This document shows, in pieces, positions 1 to 8,571 of a DNA stretch of 43,618 bases. The notes beneath the pieces are model-generated. The model saw nothing but the letters and a program-made list of their open reading frames with translations, made no database searches and was not told the origin of the DNA. The DNA lies in NCBI GenBank assembly GCA_008081395.1, contig VMCJ01000082.1:1-43618 (forward strand), read 5' to 3'. Each line of letters opens with the position of its first letter. Position 1 is the first letter of the stretch. The DNA is from Rhodospirillales bacterium (GTDB lineage: Bacteria; Pseudomonadota; Alphaproteobacteria; Bin95). Made by a program: the position numbers and the translations under genes.

Positions 1-793
1 CTTTGTAAATACAAAATGCGTGGATACCGTCATGATGATCATGATCATGATCATGATCATGGTGGTCGTGGTCGTGGTCGTGATGATGTCCATGCTCTGC
101 CTCATTTTCATCACTATAAGCCTCTTCGTTTAGCCACCTTTGAACGTCTGCCGTTTTAGTCATTGGATCATAAAGCCCCGCTCCAAAGAGACGTCCTGGC
201 TCAATTTCGCCATTAATAACTTTAAATCTATCAGCTCCAGGATTTATCTGATCAAGGCGTTCATCAAGTTTTGAAATAGAGGATGCGTCAGCGATATCTG
301 TTTTTGTGATTAGAAGACGATCAGCAACTGCTGCCTGTCGGACGCTTTCTTCATGAGCATCGAGCGTGCCTCCACCGTTAGCTCCATCGACGGTCGCAAC
401 AACGCTATCCAGATGAAAGCATCGTCCAACAAGAGGATCGGCAATAAGCGTATGAACAATTGGTGCTGGATCGGCCAGTCCGGTTGTTTCTATTACAACT
501 CTATCAAACTCAATTGTCTCGCCCCTAGCGCGACGACCAAAGAGATCATGTAAGGTTTCTACTAGGTCCGTCCGAAGTGTGCAGCAAAGGCACCCCGACT
601 CCATCAAAATTGGTTCTTCTTCAGACTTCTCTACTAGTTCATGATCGAGACCTACCTCACCAAACTCATTGATGATCACGGCGGCTTTATCCATTCCTGG
701 ATGGCGCAGAAGTTTTGATAGCAGAGTGGTTTTTCCGGAACCTAAGAACCCTGTAATTACGGTAATTGGTATGGTCTGTTCTGTTTCCGACAT
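1..793 (-). CDS. CobW/G3E-family GTPase (metal chaperone-like), C-terminus truncated by window start
   Basis: Not in the ORF track because it runs off the window. My minus-strand translation from ATG at 793 reads MSETEQTIPITVITGFLGSGKTTLLSKLL (Walker A GSGKT), then ESGCLCCTLR (CxCC metal motif), then a His/Asp-rich tract EHGHHHDHDHDHHDHDHDHDHHDG. Confidence 0.93.
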   Translation of the reverse strand, partial: MSETEQTIPITVITGFLGSGKTTLLSKLLRHPGMDKAAVIINEFGEVGLDHELVEKSEEEPILMESGCLCCTLRTDLVETLHDLFGRRARGETIEFDRVVIETTGLADPAPIVHTLIADPLVGRCFHLDSVVATVDGANGGGTLDAHEESVRQAAVADRLLITKTDIADASSISKLDERLDQINPGADRFKVINGEIEPGRLFGAGLYDPMTKTADVQRWLNEEAYSDENEAEHGHHHDHDHDHHDHDHDHDHHDGIHAFCIYK

Positions 794-907
794 GAGAAAT
801 TTCCGCTGCTATAAAATTGCCTGAAAAGATGGATTAGTTGAAGTTTTTTTAGTGCTTTAACTCGTTTGAATTGGGACCTTGTTGCAGGTTTAGGCGTTTC
901 CAGAGGA

Positions 908-1357
908 TTAAGGTTCTGGGCGCTTGGCCACAACATAGTTTAGCCTCGCAGTCATGACTTTGTCGTTGTTTTGATTAAAGACCTCATAATCGACGACCAC
1001 ATGGCCAGAAGTTCGAGCGGGTTTAGTGTTATGAATGCTAAACCGCACCATAATAGTGTCTCCCGCTGTAACAGGTTTATGCCAACGGAGTTCATCCAGC
1101 CCGCGGCCGCCCCGATTGTGACCAAACACTCCTGATTGAAAGGCCAGCCTGAAAGCAATTAGTTGAGTGTGAAAGCCACTTGCAATGATACTGCCATAGA
1201 TTGATGCCCTCGCGTATTCCTGGTCTAAGTGGAATGGTTGGGGGTCCCACATTAATGCAAAATCGGCAATAGACCCTTCGGTAAATGTGTACCTTGCAGT
1301 CTCAAAGGTCTGGCCTACTTCAAAGTCTTCAAACCAGTGGGGCGCGTAGCGCGTCAT
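908..1357 (-). CDS. MaoC-family (hot-dog fold) dehydratase
   Basis: 149 aa; FEDFEVGQTFETARYTFTEGSIADFALMWDPQPFHLD is typical of MaoC-like hydratases. Start overlaps the upstream gene stop by 4 nt (ATGA). Confidence 0.85.
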   Translation of the reverse strand: MTRYAPHWFEDFEVGQTFETARYTFTEGSIADFALMWDPQPFHLDQEYARASIYGSIIASGFHTQLIAFRLAFQSGVFGHNRGGRGLDELRWHKPVTAGDTIMVRFSIHNTKPARTSGHVVVDYEVFNQNNDKVMTARLNYVVAKRPEP

Positions 1358-2421
1358 GTTTCAGCTAGAGCCTCAGCGATGGCGTCACCAACAGTAACGG
1401 TACCCGCATTGCCGCCCATATCTTTTGTTCGTGGCCCGCCTTCTGTCAGCACAATTTCAATCGCTTTTTCAATTGCACGAGCAGCATCTGGGTGCCCCAG
1501 GTGTTCCATCATCATTGCTCCAGACCATATTTGGCCAATCGGATTTGCTATGCCTTGTCCTGCAATATCTGGGGCAGAACCATGAACGGGCTCGAACATA
1601 GAGGGGTGATTGCGTTCAGGATTAATGTTTGATGAGGGAGCTATGCCGATTGAACCAGCTACGGCTGGGCCAAGATCGGAGAGAATGTCGCCAAAAAGGT
1701 TTGAACCCACCACCACGTCAAACCAATCAGGGTGTTGCACAAAGTGTGCTGTCAAAATGTCAATGTGGTACTTATCAGTCTCAATTTCGGGGTATTCCTC
1801 CGCAATAGCAGCAAAGCGTTCATCCCAGTAGGGCATAGTATGAATAATGCCATTAGATTTGGTGGCGCTTGTGACTTTCTTTCGACCTTCACGACGTGCA
1901 AGCTCGAAAGCATAACGAATAATCCTGTCACATCCCCTTCGGGTAAACACGGCTTCCTGCATGGCTAGCTCGTGTTCCGTTCCGGTGTAAAGGCGTCCGC
2001 CAATTTCAGAATATTCGCCTTCACAATTTTCTCGTACCACGAAAAAATCGATATCCTCTGGTCCCCTGTTTGCTAAAGGCGTTGTTGTGCCAGGAAACAT
2101 GCGGCACGGCCGGAGGTTCGCATATTGCTCAAATTCTCGCCTGATAGGGATTAGCATATCCCATAAAGACACGTGGTCGGGCACAGTAGGCCAACCAACA
2201 GCGCCTAAGAAAATTGCATCTGTTGGCCTAATCATCTCTATCCCGTCCTCGGGCATCAGTCGGCCGGTTGCTGCGAAATTTTCACATGACCAATCATATT
2301 CATCAAATTTAAAATCAATATTAAATTTTCGGCCTGCAGCCTCTAGAACCTTAATGCCTTCAGGTACAACTTCTTTACCTATTCCGTCTCCAGGCAACAC
2401 AGCAATACGAAGCTTGGGCAT
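1354..2421 (-). CDS. dmlA: Tartrate/D-malate dehydrogenase (isocitrate/isopropylmalate dehydrogenase family)
   Basis: MPKLRIAVLPGDGIGKEVVPEGIKVLEAA, FLGAVGWPTVPDHVSLW, SNLFGDILSDLGPAVAGSIGIAPSSNINPE closely resemble E. coli DmlA/YeaU as recalled. Confidence 0.87.
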   Translation of the reverse strand: MPKLRIAVLPGDGIGKEVVPEGIKVLEAAGRKFNIDFKFDEYDWSCENFAATGRLMPEDGIEMIRPTDAIFLGAVGWPTVPDHVSLWDMLIPIRREFEQYANLRPCRMFPGTTTPLANRGPEDIDFFVVRENCEGEYSEIGGRLYTGTEHELAMQEAVFTRRGCDRIIRYAFELARREGRKKVTSATKSNGIIHTMPYWDERFAAIAEEYPEIETDKYHIDILTAHFVQHPDWFDVVVGSNLFGDILSDLGPAVAGSIGIAPSSNINPERNHPSMFEPVHGSAPDIAGQGIANPIGQIWSGAMMMEHLGHPDAARAIEKAIEIVLTEGGPRTKDMGGNAGTVTVGDAIAEALAET

Positions 2422-2459
2422 AAAAAACTCCTACAAGATTAATTGATGCTGACCATGTT

Positions 2460-2942
2460 TCAGGGCAGAGAAATTTGTATTTCAGAGCCGCTTGGGGTTT
2501 TCGCCCAGGTTGTATCTGATTCAGTCTGATCATCCCAACGCAGCATGAGCATTTCAGCTGGGGTGTCGAAGCAAGCAAAAGGGTGATGCCAAACATTGGG
2601 GCGATAGCAAATACCCAAATTTTCATCCATCACAAATGCACGTAGTTGGCTGAAGTCAGGGCCACCTTCGGTAGTATTTGGCGCTATTGCTACAAGCCAG
2701 CGGCTAACAACAATTGGCGCGAATGCTTGAGCAGAGTGGTCATGACGCTCCAACGCTGCAACTCTGATTGCCGAGGTTTGAGGTTTTGACCTGCTAATAG
2801 ATACGTTCAGTCGTGCATGGCTTCGCCCGTTGGTCAATTGGGCGGCAAAGTCATGTCTATCCCCCTGAAGGTCGCGTAAAGCAAAGCATTCACCGTATGG
2901 GGCAAACGCCTCGATGTCGAACGGTTCGGGTCGGATCAGCAT
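2460..2942 (-). CDS. allA: Ureidoglycolate lyase family protein (AllA-like)
   Basis: 160 aa; FAPYGE start, DENLGICYRPNVWHHP motif typical of ureidoglycolate lyase/hydrolase family. TGATG coupling with the upstream USP gene. Confidence 0.82.
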   Translation of the reverse strand: MLIRPEPFDIEAFAPYGECFALRDLQGDRHDFAAQLTNGRSHARLNVSISRSKPQTSAIRVAALERHDHSAQAFAPIVVSRWLVAIAPNTTEGGPDFSQLRAFVMDENLGICYRPNVWHHPFACFDTPAEMLMLRWDDQTESDTTWAKTPSGSEIQISLP

Positions 2943-3787
2943 CAGTGGTGCACAAAAATAGGAACGTTGGCTTCGCGAATGAGTTCTCTAGTAGTCGAGC
3001 CCATTAAGGCCCGTCGAACGAAACCTTCATGGCCTAGCGCTCCCATAACCAGCCTTCCGGCATTAAGTCCGGCTACTGCTCCCAATATAGCGGAAGAATT
3101 TGAGCCGCTGTGCGCAAGTCCGTTTGCTTCTGCTTTAATCCCATAACTTCGGAAAAGTGCCACTGCTCGTTCTGCCATGCCTTGGGCTTTGCCAGGGTCT
3201 TCATCAATAGATACCACATGGACTTCCCGCCCTTCAGCCAGGCCCAGTAATACAAACATGTGCATTGCTCGAGAAGCGGTAACACTTCCATCGAATGCGA
3301 CTACTACTTTGTCCGCGTCAGCTCCTAAAGCCATGTCCTCAGGCGCAATCATGAGAGGTCTAGGAGTATCTTTCAGCAGCTTTTCAACAGTTTCTCCAAT
3401 TTCATGTTCCTCACCGCCATGAAAATTGGTTTGCCGGCCTAATATGATCATATCATGGCGATCAGCTTCCTGGTCGATCTGCTCAACAGGATCTCCTTCA
3501 GCACCGATTGCACTGCAATTCACTTTTGCGGCGCTGCACTTTTCATGAAACGATGCAATCCGATCGCGAATAGTATCACGACCTTGTTCTAAAAGAGCTT
3601 CGTTTCTGTGAGCTTGGAATGTTCCGCCGCCGATTGGTGTGGCTCGAGGCGCCGTGATCCAAGGCACATCTAATACTCCTAAGCCAATTAGCTCTGCACC
3701 AGTTCTTTTACCCACTTCTATCGCTAGGTCTTGGGCATTCGCGCTTGAGTTGGAGCCGTCCAACGCAACAACGATACTTTTTAACAT
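2942..3787 (-). CDS. Tandem-domain universal stress protein (UspA family)
   Basis: Two Usp-like repeats (SIVVALDGSNSSANAQDL; VVVAFDGSVTASRAM). Second domain has an ATP-binding-type motif MGALGHEGFVRRALMGSTTRELI. Confidence 0.88.
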   Translation of the reverse strand: MLKSIVVALDGSNSSANAQDLAIEVGKRTGAELIGLGVLDVPWITAPRATPIGGGTFQAHRNEALLEQGRDTIRDRIASFHEKCSAAKVNCSAIGAEGDPVEQIDQEADRHDMIILGRQTNFHGGEEHEIGETVEKLLKDTPRPLMIAPEDMALGADADKVVVAFDGSVTASRAMHMFVLLGLAEGREVHVVSIDEDPGKAQGMAERAVALFRSYGIKAEANGLAHSGSNSSAILGAVAGLNAGRLVMGALGHEGFVRRALMGSTTRELIREANVPIFVHH

Positions 3788-3829
3788 TATTCGATCCCCT
3801 TGGCGGTCGAGTTAGGTATTCAATGCCGG

Positions 3830-4963
3830 TTAGCTGAGCTGACCAAAACGTGCGAGATGAAAATCACTATCACCAAAGCTACGGTCAATCATTGTAAGGC
3901 GTTTAAAGTAATGTCCAGCAGCATATTCATCAGTCATTCCTATGCCGCCGTGGAGCTGGATTGCTTGTTGGCCAACAAAGCGACACGACTTGGCAATTTG
4001 GACCTTGCAGGCACTCGCGGCTTTTCGGCGTTCGTTTTCATCTTCATCGGAGACGCGCATTGCTGCCATCATTGCCATCGACTTTGCTTCTTCATGAGCA
4101 ATGAACATGTCAACCATTCGATGCTGCAGAACCTGAAACTTGCCAATTGGTTGTCCAAATTGTTCGCGTGTTTTGATGTAATCCAACGTCATATCATTTA
4201 GGGCACTCATGGCGCCCGTCGCTTCTGCCGCTGTTGCTGCGATAGCGTGGTCGATTACCTTATCTAAAATGCTAAACCCGTGATCCTTTGCACCAACCAT
4301 TGAGCTACCTGAAACTTTGACGCTACTTAGAGTTACTTCTCCAGCACGAAGCCCATCAACAGTTGGATAACTTCTAACTGAGACCCCTTCAGCATTTGCA
4401 TCTACCAAAAAGAGAGAGATCCCGGCTTCTTCACGTGACCCACCACTAGTGCGAGCGGATACAATAAATTTGTTTGCTGATGGTGCCCCAAAAACAACGC
4501 TTTTGGATCCCGAAAGAATATAGTCACTGCCTGATGCTTCGGCCTTAGTTTCTACATCTGCGAGATTGTAGCGAGATTGACGTTCAGCAAACGCCAGAGC
4601 CAACTTTAACTCTCCTTCGGCGATCTGGCCTACGATCTCTTGTTTTTGACTGTTTGAACCCCCAGCAATTATTGCACCACCACCGAGAACAACGGTTGAA
4701 ATGAATGGCTCTACAACAAGCCCTTTCCCGAATTCTTCCAAAACGATCATTGTTTCTACGGGTGTGCCGCCATAACCTCCCACCTCCTCTGGAAAGGCCA
4801 TGCCTAACCAGCCAAGTTCGGCAAATTGTTTCCAATGAGCATCTGAGAAGCCTCTATCGGTATCAACCAATTTGCGGCGCTGGTCGAACGAGTAATTATC
4901 TTGCACGAACCGTTGCACGCTTTCTTGAAGCAGAACCTGATCTTCCGACAGCTCGAAATCCAT
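3830..4963 (-). CDS. Acyl-CoA dehydrogenase family protein, resembling the small (PimD-like) subunit of heteromeric ACADs
   Basis: MDFELSEDQVLLQESVQRFVQDNY, YGGTPVETMIVLEEFGKGLVVEPF, YIKTREQFGQPIGKFQVLQHRMVDM, QLHGGIGMTDEYAAGHYFKRLTMIDRSFGDSDFHL. Confidence 0.88.
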   Translation of the reverse strand: MDFELSEDQVLLQESVQRFVQDNYSFDQRRKLVDTDRGFSDAHWKQFAELGWLGMAFPEEVGGYGGTPVETMIVLEEFGKGLVVEPFISTVVLGGGAIIAGGSNSQKQEIVGQIAEGELKLALAFAERQSRYNLADVETKAEASGSDYILSGSKSVVFGAPSANKFIVSARTSGGSREEAGISLFLVDANAEGVSVRSYPTVDGLRAGEVTLSSVKVSGSSMVGAKDHGFSILDKVIDHAIAATAAEATGAMSALNDMTLDYIKTREQFGQPIGKFQVLQHRMVDMFIAHEEAKSMAMMAAMRVSDEDENERRKAASACKVQIAKSCRFVGQQAIQLHGGIGMTDEYAAGHYFKRLTMIDRSFGDSDFHLARFGQLS

Positions 4964-5115
4964 ATTAACTCAACTCCTTATATGCCTGCAGTCAGCGCCG
5001 AGCAAAATTTCCATTGTAAAGGCTATTCGTGCGATGCCCTCGGCGCAAGGCAGTTGTCTTAAGAATAAATGATCTGATTGCTGGATGTTTCATTAATTAA
5101 GTGAGAGTTTTATTA

Positions 5116-5808
5116 TTAAAAACTCTCCACCCATGGCCGAACATCTATTTCTACAGTCCAGCTGGACCGGCCTTGAGCATGCAGGTGCCAGTAACTTTCT
5201 GCTATATCCTTAGGGTCTAGCCATTTGTCAGGAGTATTTGGGTCTTCCGGTCTGTGGTTTGCTTGAATGCCACCATCCACTACGACATGTCCCACATGAA
5301 TTCCTTTTGGTCCTAGCTCCCTGGCCATTGAAAATGCGAGTGCCCGCAACCCAAATTTTCCCACAGCAAATCCGGCAGAGTTAGCATAGCTTTTCACCGA
5401 TGCTGTTGCTCCAGTGAAAAGGATTGTGCCAGACCCTCTTTGCACCATTTGCCGTGCCGCTTCGCGGCCAACCAAGAAGCCTCCGTGACATGCAGCCATC
5501 CAAGCCTGGATAAATTCATCGGACTGCATATCCAGGATACTTTTACGCACTCTGCCGCTTGCATTAAAGACAACAGTTGTCGGCGTTCCAAAAGATTGCG
5601 TGACCTCTGAAAACAAACGATTTACGTCATCTTCATTGGTGGCATCACACGCAAAGCCCTTGGCCCCAGGTACGTTTTCGCAAACGGCTGAAACCTTCTC
5701 TAAACTTCTGGATGCGAGCGCAACCTTAAAGCCTTCCTCGCTAAATCGTCTTCCTATGGAGGCCCCAAGACCTGGGCCAGCCCCAACAACTAGCAGTACT
5801 TTCGACAT
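5116..5808 (-). CDS. SDR-family oxidoreductase, atypical active site (FxxxK rather than YxxxK)
   Basis: N-terminal GAGPGLGASIGRRF; SAGFAVGKFGLRALAFSMARELGPKGIHVGHVVVDGGI. Confidence 0.87.
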   Translation of the reverse strand: MSKVLLVVGAGPGLGASIGRRFSEEGFKVALASRSLEKVSAVCENVPGAKGFACDATNEDDVNRLFSEVTQSFGTPTTVVFNASGRVRKSILDMQSDEFIQAWMAACHGGFLVGREAARQMVQRGSGTILFTGATASVKSYANSAGFAVGKFGLRALAFSMARELGPKGIHVGHVVVDGGIQANHRPEDPNTPDKWLDPKDIAESYWHLHAQGRSSWTVEIDVRPWVESF

Positions 5809-5822
5809 TTAGTTAACCACGC

Positions 5823-6605
5823 TTAGTTGAAAACTAGCTTTACCTGACCTTCACTCCCAAAGTCAGCAATAGCGGTGGTTGGGCCTGGTGCTGGAATTAC
5901 GCCAGTGCATGAGCCCGTTGAAACGAATTGCCCGGCCTTTAATCCGATACCTTTTTCGCCCATGTAATTTACAAACCAAACGAGCGCATTGATTGGGTCT
6001 CCCATCATCAGCGCCCCAGTGCCACGGCCTGCTTCGTTACCATCAAAAGTCAGAGTGACATCAGTGTTAATAGCATCCACAGATCTCCAGTCCTCAATCT
6101 CTGCGCCAATCAAGTAATAGCCAGTGCCCCCATGATCTGCGAGAAGGGCCAGAGGGCCTAGAGTATTGTCTGCAGAAAGTCTGCTTAATGGAACTTCAAT
6201 ACCACAAATTATAGAACCAATGGCGGCTTCTATGTCGCTTCGGGAATAGCCTTCAGTACGGACAGGAAGATCTGTTTTAAGGCGGTAAGCATACTCAGAC
6301 TCTACAATTGGGCGATTAAGGTCCGCGAATTGAAAATTCGCCGGGCTTGAAAGAACATTTGAAGCCCGTATCGCTCCAACAAATGGCTGCGTTAAACCTA
6401 GTGCCTTTTGCGGTCCTTCACCCGTTGCACCAATTTTCCAGCCACCAATTTCATGACCAAAGTTCAAAATAATAGCATCGCCAATTGCGGTGGCCTCAGC
6501 TTCATTTTTTGGTGCGCATGAACTTGGTAGATCAGCTAATATTTTGCCTTCAGCCCAAGCTTCTTGAAGTAATTTAGCGGCTTCCATTGTTTTGCCTTCA
6601 ATCAT
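5823..6605 (-). CDS. 2-keto-4-pentenoate hydratase / 2-oxohepta-3-ene-1,7-dioate hydratase family (MhpD-like, FAH superfamily)
   Basis: GGWKIGATGEGPQKALGLTQPFVGAI; VESEYAYRL; GTGALMMGDPINALVWFVN; FVSTGSCTGVIPAPGP. Confidence 0.85.
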   Translation of the reverse strand: MIEGKTMEAAKLLQEAWAEGKILADLPSSCAPKNEAEATAIGDAIILNFGHEIGGWKIGATGEGPQKALGLTQPFVGAIRASNVLSSPANFQFADLNRPIVESEYAYRLKTDLPVRTEGYSRSDIEAAIGSIICGIEVPLSRLSADNTLGPLALLADHGGTGYYLIGAEIEDWRSVDAINTDVTLTFDGNEAGRGTGALMMGDPINALVWFVNYMGEKGIGLKAGQFVSTGSCTGVIPAPGPTTAIADFGSEGQVKLVFN

Positions 6606-6642
6606 AGATCACATCCTTATCTTCAACTATGCAATTAGACCG

Positions 6643-8325
6643 TTAGTGATTTGGGTTGGCGTTAGCCATTACACCACCACGAGAGGTGAAAGTTACGTCG
6701 GTATAGCCATCCTCAGCTATTTTATCGCATCTCCGCCTATATTCGACGGCACTGCCGCTGTAGCGGGCTAATATGCGAGTCTGCTTTCCTTCAACATTAA
6801 GATTGATGCCGGTCATCCAGCTATCAATTTCGTTAGAGAGAAGTCCCTCACCTACTTCGGCAACGTAGTCAGTCCATTCATCAACACCCGACTGCGTTGG
6901 GTCAGCAAATGTAATGCCATTTTGATGCATGTGATGAATGGCGCCAGCAACCCATTCAGCAATATGCTCAATTGATCTTGGGATATTACCGAGGGCTGTG
7001 TGAGGTCCTATTACCATGAACATGTTTGGGAAATCTTTCACCATCATTCCCAGATAGGTGGTTGGTCCGCCTTTCCACTTATCCTTGAGCTTTATTCCAT
7101 CGGCTCCTTGGATATCGATCCGGTCAAAACTCCCAGTTATTGCGTCAAACCCAGTTGCATAAATTATGATATCAAACTCAAAGCTGCGGTCACTTGTTTC
7201 CAAGCCTTTGGGGGTGATGCGTTCTATCGGTGTCTCCAGCATTGAGATTAGTTCTACGTTTGGCTGGTTGTAAACTTCGTAATAGAAAGTCTCTTGTGGG
7301 ACTCGGCGAGTGCCAAACCCATGATCCGTTGGAATTAATTTCTCTGCTGTTGCGGGATCTTTGACCCGCTCTCGTATGCGCTCCGCAACAAAATCTGAAA
7401 TTACTTTATTCGCATCTCGATCTGTAAGCATGTCCTTAAAATTGCCCATCCAAATCCCGAAGCCAGGCGTTTCGTATCGGTTTTGTAAAAACGCATTGCG
7501 CTCAGCCTCTGGTGTCTCCAAGGTTTTCCTGGGATCTGGATTGTGCACAAAACAAGACGCGGTTTCTTTGCAAAGGCGGAATATTTCAGGGTATCGCCCT
7601 CGGATTTCTTCCATCTCTTCAGAAGAAATGGGCCCATTATGCAGGGGGGTGCACCAATTTGGTCTGCGTTGAAAGACTGTTAAATGCTTGGCTGTTTTCG
7701 CGACCTCCTGGATAGTCTGTACGCCGGTTGCACCAGTTCCGATAACAGCTACACGCTTCCCCTCAAATGATACTTTGTGCTTTGGCCATAGACCTGTATG
7801 GCAGCTTTCGCCCTCGAAAGATTCGATGCCATCGAATTTGGGATACGTGGGTGCGGATAAAGGTCCAACGCAAGTCACAAAATAACGACTGCGATAGCTT
7901 TCGCCATTTTCTAGTGTCACTGTCCAAGATTCATCATTGTCATCATAGTGCGCAGACTTTACTCGAGCGGAGAACTGGATATTCTTTCGAAGATCAAGTT
8001 TGTCCGCTACAAAATTAAGATAACGCTCGGTTTCAGGCTGGGGTGCAAAGTGCTCCGTCCAATTCCATTCAGCTAGAATTTCTTGATTAAAAGAATATCC
8101 GTAAGACCAACTTTCAGAATCAAAACGGCAGCCCGGGTATCGGTTCCAGTACCATGTTCCGCCTACACCGGTTCCTGCCTCGAAGACCTTTACGTTCAGG
8201 CCATAACGGTCTCTTAGAAGATGCAGCTCATAGAGGCCTGAGATTCCCGCGCCAATCACTATGGCGTCAAAATCTAATTTTTTACCTGTCATTTGATTTT
8301 GTTTCCTAACCGCATCTACTGTCAT
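6643..8325 (-). CDS. Type I Baeyer-Villiger flavin monooxygenase
   Basis: Two Rossmann motifs (GAGISG, GTGATG), BVMO fingerprint FxGxxxHTxxWP present as FEGESCHTGLWP, and GGTWYWNRYPGCRFD. Confidence 0.94.
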   Translation of the reverse strand: MTVDAVRKQNQMTGKKLDFDAIVIGAGISGLYELHLLRDRYGLNVKVFEAGTGVGGTWYWNRYPGCRFDSESWSYGYSFNQEILAEWNWTEHFAPQPETERYLNFVADKLDLRKNIQFSARVKSAHYDDNDESWTVTLENGESYRSRYFVTCVGPLSAPTYPKFDGIESFEGESCHTGLWPKHKVSFEGKRVAVIGTGATGVQTIQEVAKTAKHLTVFQRRPNWCTPLHNGPISSEEMEEIRGRYPEIFRLCKETASCFVHNPDPRKTLETPEAERNAFLQNRYETPGFGIWMGNFKDMLTDRDANKVISDFVAERIRERVKDPATAEKLIPTDHGFGTRRVPQETFYYEVYNQPNVELISMLETPIERITPKGLETSDRSFEFDIIIYATGFDAITGSFDRIDIQGADGIKLKDKWKGGPTTYLGMMVKDFPNMFMVIGPHTALGNIPRSIEHIAEWVAGAIHHMHQNGITFADPTQSGVDEWTDYVAEVGEGLLSNEIDSWMTGINLNVEGKQTRILARYSGSAVEYRRRCDKIAEDGYTDVTFTSRGGVMANANPNH

Positions 8326-8571
8326 ATTTGGAGATAGAGTTATTACTCAGACTCCTTTAATTGGCCAGACCTGGCTCTTCTAAAATTGGCGTTCAAAGTT
8401 GGACTGGGGGAGCAAGGGTGGTGGTTCTTGTCTAATGCATTGAAAGCTGTCTTTGATGTGCGGGTTACTGAGATATCCTGAATAATGCGAATTATTTGGT
8501 TTAATTAAGTAACAGATCCTCTTGATCCTCTGGGCTCGTCTCGTCAGGATGCGGTCCCCGCTCGCAAGGAG

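Noticed and set aside
353-553. 66-aa + ORF at the left edge
   Set aside because: Antisense to the CobW GTPase frame.
1337-2446. Multiple + strand ORFs (1337-1585, 1610-1831, 1732-1968, 2087-2446) opposite dmlA
   Set aside because: Antisense shadows of a strongly supported CDS; low-complexity, no recognisable domain.
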